DNA of 64,000 nucleotides, taken from positions 4,402,001-4,466,000 of the forward strand of contig JARWIR010000018.1 in NCBI GenBank assembly GCA_029959085.1, in the 5' to 3' direction. The stretch is from Nemophila menziesii (taxonomy: Eukaryota; Streptophyta; Magnoliopsida; Boraginales; Hydrophyllaceae). Made by a program: the position numbers and the translations under genes. Below are positions 58,787 through 64,000 of the stretch, piece after piece (position 1 is the stretch's first letter; each line of letters opens with the position of its first letter). The notes below the pieces were generated by a model. It was given only the letters and a program-made list of their open reading frames with translations. It made no database searches and was not told where the DNA came from.

Positions 58787-59626
58787 GAGGCTGTGATAAT
58801 ATTTATTACTTTTTTCTTTCTGAGCTATTTTATGAGGCGTATAAGAAGATCCAGCACGTATTGTTAGAACATTTGAATATTAAGATAGGATTTTGGCTTT
58901 TCCCATTTTTCCCACATCGGTGGACCAAAGGCTATTTTGTCTACTTTTATACTTTATGATATCAACTTAGTCCAAAGAACCAATACCCATGCACATGACA
59001 AGGCAATGATTTAGCCCACACGCGCGCACCACCACCACCACCAGCCCGGCACCGGCCACGTCCACGGCGTGGGGCGTGGGTCGTGGGTCGTGGGGAGTTT
59101 GGGGAGTCAAAAAATGAAAAATGAAATGGATTTTGTACCCGCTCTTATAGTGGTGGTTGACTAGAGACAAATCTCCACCAATCTCGCACGCGTTAAAGGG
59201 AAAGGATATTCCAGCAGCTGTTACTTAGTCAAGTCAAACACGTGGGAATATCAAAGGTCAACAAAGCTGTTACAGAATATCAAAGGTTAACAAAGCTGTT
59301 AGAGATACCGGTCCGCCGTGTTTTCTTTTCCGTGTAAGTGCATTTTCGTTTATATTACCGTGTAATCGTTATTCGATTTTTGTAATCGTATTTCCGTGTA
59401 ATTGTTATTCGATTTTTGTAATCGTATTTCCGTTTTTAGATAGTTAGTTTACATAAATTTTTTTTTTTATTTAATTCGTTTTTCGGAAACCATTTCTTTT
59501 GTACAACTGGTGGTTATTTCTAATAACACATATATTGGCGGGGCAACCCGGATAATAATGGGTTTGCAGCCATGGCATGGTTTGGACTCTCGAATTGTCT
59601 GCAAACTCTTAACAGATCTTAACCTC
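58787..59626 (+). ncRNA. Array unit 1, split by a solo LTR
   Basis: The 5' part is 58787-58861 and the 3' part 59529-59626, with a 667-bp LTR between. With the insertion set aside the unit is about 168 bases. It has the C-box-like GUGAUAA after GAGGCT, an internal pairing GGCAACCC with GGGTTTGC, TGCAGCCATGG, and an end CTTAACCTC where the D-box-like CTGA is lost. Its terminal stem has one mismatch. A C/D-type small RNA is one reading; degenerate exons or microRNA precursors are others. Confidence 0.3.
58862..59528 (+). mobile_element. Solo LTR, copia-like (667 bp)
   Basis: It starts TGTTAGAAC and ends TTCTAATAACA (imperfect inverted ends, TG...CA). It is flanked by CGTAT (58857-58861) and CATAT (59529-59533), a 5-bp duplication with one difference. 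It contains TTTCCCACATCGGTGG, a motif common in plant copia LTRs. A GC-rich stretch at 59010-59110 with CACCACC and GTGGGTCGTGG runs is unusual within it. No internal coding region remains, as expected after LTR-LTR recombination. Confidence 0.7.
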
Positions 59627-59800
59627 CCTCCCTCAGTAAATTTGTCAATTGAATGAATCAGCGGAAAATCTGAATTTCGAGGAAAGGTTGTTAACTTTCA
59701 CCATTGGTCTTTATGTTATGTGATATAGCCAAATATATACACGTATATTTTCAAAAGTAACACCGTTGCTCTAGTAGAATTGAGTTCTGATATTCAATTG

Positions 59801-59930
59801 TATCTCTTGGCGGGGCAATCCTGAGACTGTTCAAGGAATTGAGGGATTTCGCGCTCTTTCTTTAGCATTGGAACAGGTAATGCAGCCATGGTATGTCAAA
59901 TTCCTTGATAAATATATGGCCTTTCTTTCA
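59801..59930 (+). ncRNA. Array unit 2 (partial)
   Basis: The middle blocks are clear (TATCTCTTGGCGGGGCAATCC at 59801, TGCAGCCATGG at 59881). The start is uncertain; a weak C-box-like GTGATAT lies near 59720, and the end lacks CTGA. The stretch CTTTCTTTAGCATTGGAACA before the third block recurs in unit 8 near 61880. The unit is decayed or belongs to a different subtype. Confidence 0.25.
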
Positions 59931-60169
59931 GTCAGGTTTTGCCCCTGATTTTTTTAGCTGATTGCACTATAGGTTCTTATATTAATTTTTTTATGTCAAT
60001 TGCACTATAATTCTATAAGTCCTATATTATGCAAAATTATAGGGACTAATGGTGCAATTTACCTTAGACAGCAAATTGTTCTCAGTTGAGAATCACTGTG
60101 TAATAGTCCCTCTGTCTTACCAAGTCAAACATCCTCTTTATTAAGCAGGAAAACTAAAAATAATAAATT

Positions 60170-60364
60170 GAGGCTGTGATGATGTTTCTTTGCTCAAATG
60201 GAGTTGAGTTTTGAGATCTGATCCGTATCTTGGCAGGGCAATTCTTTTAGTATGTCTTAAAGAGGAATTAGGACCTTTACCTAATTTCCTTATAGCATGC
60301 AACAAATTTTGCAGCCATGGCATGTTAGACTCTTGCTTAATATCAATAAAGACCTCTGAGCCTC
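60170..60364 (+). ncRNA. Array unit 3, C/D-box-like RNA candidate
   Basis: This is the best preserved unit, 195 bases. GAGGC-T-GTGATGA at the 5' end faces CTGA-GCCTC at the 3' end, a perfect 5-bp terminal stem next to C-box and D-box consensus sequences. Inside, GGCAGGGCAATT pairs imperfectly with AATTTTGCAGCC. A second CTGA (60218-60221) lies mid-unit. Length exceeds that of typical plant C/D snoRNAs. No known snoRNA was recognised and no rRNA target was assigned. Confidence 0.38.
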
Positions 60365-60450
60365 ACTTGAATCAAGAAAGTTGATACAGAAATAGGTGAC
60401 ATTATTCATTACTCAAAACAAATGGAAATTGAATTATGAACTCAAGTAAA

Positions 60451-60581
60451 GGGGTTGTGATGATGTTTGTGTGAGCAAAATATTTAGAGATGTGAGTTTT
60501 ATCTTGGTGGGCAAATCTTATAGTTTGTTGCAGCCATGGCATATCAAACTCTTGCTCCATCAATTAAAAGATCTGAACCTC
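60451..60581 (+). ncRNA. Array unit 4, C/D-box-like RNA candidate
   Basis: This is a 131-base unit. GGGGT-T-GTGATGA at the 5' end faces CTGA-ACCTC at the 3' end. Relative to unit 3 the inner stem pair changes from C-G to T-A, keeping the pairing; one pair is G-U. The middle blocks are TATCTTGGTGGGCAAATC and GTTTGTTGCAGCCATGG, which can also pair. Confidence 0.38.
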
Positions 60582-60704
60582 CCTGTCATTATTTGTTTAA
60601 GATATGGTATGTTGATGTTGATGATGATAATGATATTGATGATTATGATGTTGTTGTTGGTGTTGTGCTAATGCTCTACATTTCTAGTCTTGAAAAGAAT
60701 TTGT

Positions 60705-60857
60705 GAGGCTGTGATGATATTTCATATTCTTTTCTTAGGTATTTTATGAGGCAAATTAGAATTTCTGACCCATATCTTGGCGTGGCAACCCATATATAAT
60801 GATATATATAATGATTACTGTTGGGTTTGCAGCCATATGATAACTGATTTGAGCCTC
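60705..60857 (+). ncRNA. Array unit 5, C/D-box-like RNA candidate
   Basis: This is a 153-base unit. GAGGC-T-GTGATGA at the 5' end pairs with GCCTC at the 3' end, after a D-box-like TTGA (one change from CTGA). The internal stem GGCAACCC with GGGTTTGC matches unit 1. The loop between is an AT-rich expansion. A (GAT)n-rich stretch (60610-60665) lies upstream in the spacer. Confidence 0.36.
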
Positions 60858-61090
60858 CAATAAAGTTTTGACGAACTCAAGAATGAGGCACCAGAGAGAT
60901 GGGGATTGAAAGATATTGAAACATAAATTCTTCTTTTCACACTCACTCCCACCCACCCGCTCTCCTGCATAGACTTCTCCACCACATGTGTTGATTTTTT
61001 TCCTTATGCGGTGATTGGTATTTTTGATAATAACAAAAATGGGTGATACTTAGCGTTACTCTTAATTTAATTTCTTATTTTCTGAAGCTT

Positions 61091-61200
61091 CATCTTAGCG
61101 AGGAAACTCACATGATTATGCAGCCATGCATGGCGTGGTTGGACTCTCTATTAGTTACCACACTTAAGCACACGAATGAACGAGTCAGCAGAAATGGTTG
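61091..61200 (+). ncRNA. Array unit 6 (partial)
   Basis: The middle and third blocks are recognisable but changed (CATCTTAGCGAGGAAAC at 61091, TATGCAGCCATGCATGGCG at 61117, GGACTCT at 61140). The C-box-like start is not clear; TGGGTGATACT near 61039 is a weak candidate. The flank GAATGAACGAGTCAGCAGAAA resembles the flank after unit 1 (59652), which suggests duplication of a longer segment. Confidence 0.22.
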
Positions 61201-61363
61201 GAATTTTGTGTAAAGGGTGTTTGTGTCTCTTCGCAAAAGCCCATTACCAATTTCTATTCCAACAACCCTTCAAATTATTATGGGTTGATAACTAATAAAC
61301 TAAAATGGTCCTTTATCTTCGCACTTAAATGGTCCCTTGCTCGACTCTCCAATGGAATATAAA

Positions 61364-61495
61364 GGTCTCTGTGACGATGTTTCTGTGCGCAAATGGAATA
61401 CCCGTATCATGGTGAGAAGACCCTGATGCTTAAAAAGGTGTTGCGGTCATGGATCATCGGACTCTTTGCTTGATAAATAAACATCTGATCAGCCC
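61364..61495 (+). ncRNA. Array unit 7, diverged
   Basis: This is a 132-base unit with GTGACGATGTTTCTGTGCGC and CAAATGGAATACCC, close to the first block of unit 3. It continues CGTATCATGGTGAGAAGACCC, TTGCGGTCATGG, GGACTCTTTGCTTGATAA and ATCTGATCAGCCC. The D-box-like CTGA is present at 61485-61488. The terminal stem does not pair well. Probably a decaying copy. Confidence 0.25.
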
Positions 61496-61906
61496 TTTCT
61501 TTCTCTTACACTTCATGTGTAAAGGTGGTATTGAACTCTTATGAACTATCATATCAAAACACTTGTGGGCTATGATACTCAAACTTTCATCATTGGTCTT
61601 TCTGTTATCTAAAATGTCAAATTAAGGGTGACTTTCTTTACATAGAATGTTTTCCTTTGTTGAAATGCCATGATCAATGACCTTTTTCCTGTCCAGTAAT
61701 AAGAAATATCACACTCCCATTCTCTAGAATAGCTCAGCAGTAAAAAAAAAAAACTACTAAAACCAATGACAAAGGTCCTAACTAGATTTACTGAACTAGT
61801 ACCAAATTAAGAAAATGTATTTGGTTAACATACAAAAATTAATCACAAAGTGAAGCAACAAACCTTGAATTTTAACTTCTTTCTTTAGCATGGAACGGGT
61901 GATGCA

Positions 61907-62410
61907 TGTAGGGATTTCGTGTTTAATCAAAACCCATAAATACTAAATAATCTATACTGAATAATATTAAGAATAAAAGAAGAAATAAGCGGAAGCGTAC
62001 CAGAAGCCATGATTGCTTTGAATGATTTGTTGGAGTGGGTAATGAGTCTTCCAGATCTATACCTTCTGTGTTTATTTTTTTTCTCTTTAGATGGGGATGA
62101 GAGAAAAGAGCAGAGCATGTATGATCTGGGGATCATAACCCCCTTCTTATAATTCTCTGAACGTGCGTTCAGTTAAGAATAAGAAGTTATTAGAAGTTAA
62201 TAATTAATAACTTCTATTATATCCAGTTTGACCCCTCAATAAACTAGAAATAATATAATAGTATATACACTTTAATTCCATGACACTTTTATTCCCCTAA
62301 TCCAATTATTAGCTTTATTAAACCATAATCAATTGGATAAAACTTTTACGATAACAATACACATTTAATATTAACATATGTGAGCCCATAATTATTAAAA
62401 TTTTCTAACA
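61907..62410 (-). repeat. 3' LTR of copia-3 (504 bp)
   Basis: On the minus strand it starts TGTTAGAAAATTTT at 62410 after the purine-rich CCCAAGTGGGAGAT and ends AATCCCTACA at 61907. TG...CA ends are present. A TATA-like TATAAGAAGGG lies in its first half (about 62140-62150). Confidence 0.78.
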
Positions 62411-62826
62411 ATCTCCCACTTGGGCCACATATGTTACTTTATGAGTGTGTATAACCTTATGAGCGCTCCAAAATGTTATCATATATAGAGGTATTTCAAA
62501 CAATCTTGTCCATCAACCATAACGATACAGGACTATTGGGACTTTCGTCACATTTAGCGCAACTAAATCCATCAATAATCACATATACCAATATAATCAA
62601 ATGACATAGATCAATCATGGATGCGTAGCATGGAAATTACATGTAATATGGTCTGAACATGCCTATTTCCAACTGGTCCAACTTTAAACCTTAGTGAGAT
62701 TAAACAAAACCGAACTGGCAGAGTGTAAAAGAACTAAATGCTTTACTTCTACATAAAATATCCAAATACATAATGTTTCTAAATTAAAAACATAGAGCAA
62801 TAAATAAATAAAAACTTAAACTCCCA
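62411..62826 (-). other. Copia-3 3' untranslated region
   Basis: Non-coding sequence between the polyprotein stop and the 3' LTR, ending in the polypurine tract CCCAAGTGGGAGA at about 62412-62424. No other feature is visible. Confidence 0.65.
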
Positions 62827-63999
62827 CTAAATCATCACATCTTCATGTAATATAACACCCATATGAGCGGTATGCTCATGAAAGACTTTGGGTGGTAATT
62901 CTTTAATAAGCGGATCCGCAATCATAGAGTTTGTTCCAATGTGCTCTATATATATTTCTCCACTCTGTACCCGTTCTTTCACAACAAGGAACTTTATGTC
63001 AATATGTTTTGACTTAGATGAGCTCCTATTGTTGTTTGAATATAGTACTGCTGATTTATTGTCACAATATAACTTTTGTGGTCTTTCTACATTTTCTAAA
63101 ATACGCAGCCTAGTGACAAAATTTCGAAGCCATATTCCTTGATTAGATGCCTCATAACATGCTACAAATTCTGTTGTCATAGTGGAAGAAACTACAAGTG
63201 TTTGTTTGACACTCTTCCACGATATAGAACCTCCAGCTAAGAGATATATATAGCCTGATGTAGATTTTCTACTATCTTGGCATCCCGCAAAATCGGAGTC
63301 TGAATACCCAATAATCTCCAACTGATCTGATTTCTTATATGTGAGCATAAAATCTTTTGTTCTCTTCAAGTATCTCATTACCCGCTTGGCTGCTTTCCAA
63401 TGTTCCATACCAGGGTTGCTGAGATATCTTCCTAACATGCCAACAATGTACGCAATATCCGGACGTGTACAAACTTGAGCATACATTAGACTCCCAACTG
63501 CTGATGCATAGGGAATCTTCTGCATTTCTTGAATTTCAAGGTTTCCTTTAGGGCATTGAGTTAAACTGAATTTGTCTCCTTTAGCGACAGGGGTGTCACC
63601 TGGTCTACTGTCTTGCATGTCAAATCTTTTAAGTACTTTATCGATATAACTCTTTTGTGATAATCCAAGAATACCTCGAGAACGATCACGGTATATTTGG
63701 ATTCCCAATACAAAAGAGGCGTCTCCAAGATCTTTCATCTCAAAATTCTTTGAAAGAAATTTCTTACTTTCGAGCAAAATGCTTATATCATTAGTTGTAA
63801 GTAATATGTCATCGACATACAAAACCAGGAATATGAATTTACTCCCACTGAACTTGTGATACACACAATCATCTACTGCATTTATCTCAAAACCAAATGA
63901 AATAATGACTTGATGAAACTTGTGGTACCATTGACGAGAAGCTTGCTTGAGTTCATAGATGGATTTAGTTAACTTGCAAGCCATATTCTTTGGATCTCC
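62827..63999 (-). CDS. Copia-3 polyprotein C-terminus: reverse transcriptase and RNase H (partial)
   Basis: The open frame continues past the window edge; 385 codons follow an internal Met at 63984, so the true start lies outside. Reverse transcriptase motifs are SIYELKQASRQWYHKF, LVLYVDDILL (catalytic YVDD), MKDLGDASFVLGIQI, SYIDKVLKRF and SLMYAQVCTRPDIAY. RNase H motifs are IGYSDSDFAGCQDSRKSTSG, SISWKSVKQTLVVSSTMTTE, LYCDNKSAV, HIDIKF and IADPLIKELPP. The order and wording are those of Ty1/copia. No stop or frameshift is seen and catalytic residues are present, so this copy may be recent. Confidence 0.92.
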   Translation of the reverse strand, partial: GDPKNMACKLTKSIYELKQASRQWYHKFHQVIISFGFEINAVDDCVYHKFSGSKFIFLVLYVDDILLTTNDISILLESKKFLSKNFEMKDLGDASFVLGIQIYRDRSRGILGLSQKSYIDKVLKRFDMQDSRPGDTPVAKGDKFSLTQCPKGNLEIQEMQKIPYASAVGSLMYAQVCTRPDIAYIVGMLGRYLSNPGMEHWKAAKRVMRYLKRTKDFMLTYKKSDQLEIIGYSDSDFAGCQDSRKSTSGYIYLLAGGSISWKSVKQTLVVSSTMTTEFVACYEASNQGIWLRNFVTRLRILENVERPQKLYCDNKSAVLYSNNNRSSSKSKHIDIKFLVVKERVQSGEIYIEHIGTNSMIADPLIKELPPKVFHEHTAHMGVILHEDVMI

Positions 64000-64000
64000 C

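Larger units (their letters stand above)
58787..61906 (+). repeat. Array of about eight diverged repeat units with conserved blocks
   Basis: Units recur at roughly 250-450-bp intervals. Ordered blocks are GAGGCTGTGATGATGTTTC, then (A)TCTTGGCGGGGCAACCC, then TTTGCAGCCATGGCATG followed by GACTCT, then (A)TCTGAACCTCC. The third block occurs at 59565, 59881, 60310, 60529, 60828, 61119 and 61442, and is cut after TGCA at 61906 in an eighth unit. The blocks are far better conserved than the spacers, which suggests selection on a repeated function. There is no continuous reading frame. A solo LTR splits the first unit and a copia element cuts the last. Confidence 0.75.
61907..64000 (-). mobile_element. 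Ty1/copia element copia-3, 3' half
   Basis: This minus-strand element runs from the right window edge to its 3' LTR. Coding sequence is open from 64000 to its stop at 62827. A polypurine tract precedes the 3' LTR. The outer LTR end sits exactly after TGCA of array unit 8; the candidate target duplication ATGCA (61902-61906) cannot be checked because the other end is outside the window. It is the best preserved retrotransposon coding region in the window. Confidence 0.88.

Noticed and set aside
58899..58955. Pol III-type snRNA promoter (USE TCCCACATCGG with a downstream TATA)
   Set aside because: The spacing of about 25 bases is suggestive, but the motif lies inside a solo LTR with TG...CA ends and flanking repeats, and TCCCACATCGG is common in plant copia LTRs.
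59565..60545. miR169-like or miR171-like precursors in the array (CAGCCATGG, TTGGCGGGGC)
   Set aside because: Similarity is limited to short stretches, in the wrong arm order, and the arms do not form the long stem of a plant microRNA precursor.
1..64000. CRISPR array or bacterial-type operon
   Set aside because: No short regular repeats with unique spacers, no ribosome-binding sites; introns, LTRs and CACTA ends show plant nuclear DNA. The tandem arrays have no spacers.

Overview
The window is plant nuclear DNA, probably from a eudicot. It is AT-rich, dominated by nested retrotransposons and DNA transposons, and shows no convincing host protein-coding gene. The assignment rests on Athila-type Ty3/gypsy elements with a primer site matching plant tRNA-Asp, CACTA (En/Spm) transposons with TNP2-like and Transposase_24-like genes, three Ty1/copia families, and a plant L1-type LINE fragment.

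Layout. 1-770: Gag and LINE fragments. 771-4392: 3' half of minus-strand Athila-like element A. 4393-11505: minus-strand Athila-like element B, inserted in A, with a broken but complete-looking pol. 11506-13279: 5' end of a CACTA remnant fused to B. 13280-14468: non-coding sequence with an inverted relative at 52250-53815. 14469-18610: decayed minus-strand copia-1. 18611-21151 and 29585-30494: minus-strand copia-2, split by a complete 8.4-kb LTR element (21152-29584; LTRs of 1,497 bp, 5-bp target duplication, tRNA-Asp primer site). That element encodes only Gag, protease and an integrase C-terminal-like tail. 30495-39362: plus-strand Athila-like element C, truncated at its 5' side and decayed. 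40397-49999: a complete 9.6-kb CACTA transposon with a TAA target duplication and two multi-exon genes. 50000-58780: AT-rich intergenic DNA with a decayed second copy of the Gag-protease-tail element at about 55430-56990. 58787-61906: an array of repeat units that look like structured non-coding RNA, one split by a 667-bp solo LTR. 61907-64000: 3' half of a well-preserved minus-strand copia-3 that interrupts the last unit.

How parts work together. The Gag-protease-tail element has no reverse transcriptase or integrase core, so it would depend on an autonomous Athila relative. B and C are relatives of that kind but both are broken. The CACTA element carries both genes expected for self-mobilisation, with one frameshift and one in-frame stop visible.

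Most interesting: (1) the 58.8-61.9 kb array, whose units share C-box-like and D-box-like motifs, a pairing terminal stem with a compensatory change, and an internal stem; (2) the Gag-protease-integrase-tail architecture, shared by two copies; (3) a possible new intron made by a 33-bp exon duplication in the CACTA transposase gene; (4) a minisatellite in the CACTA element carrying some 50 W-box cores. All calls are from reading the sequence; no database search was run.
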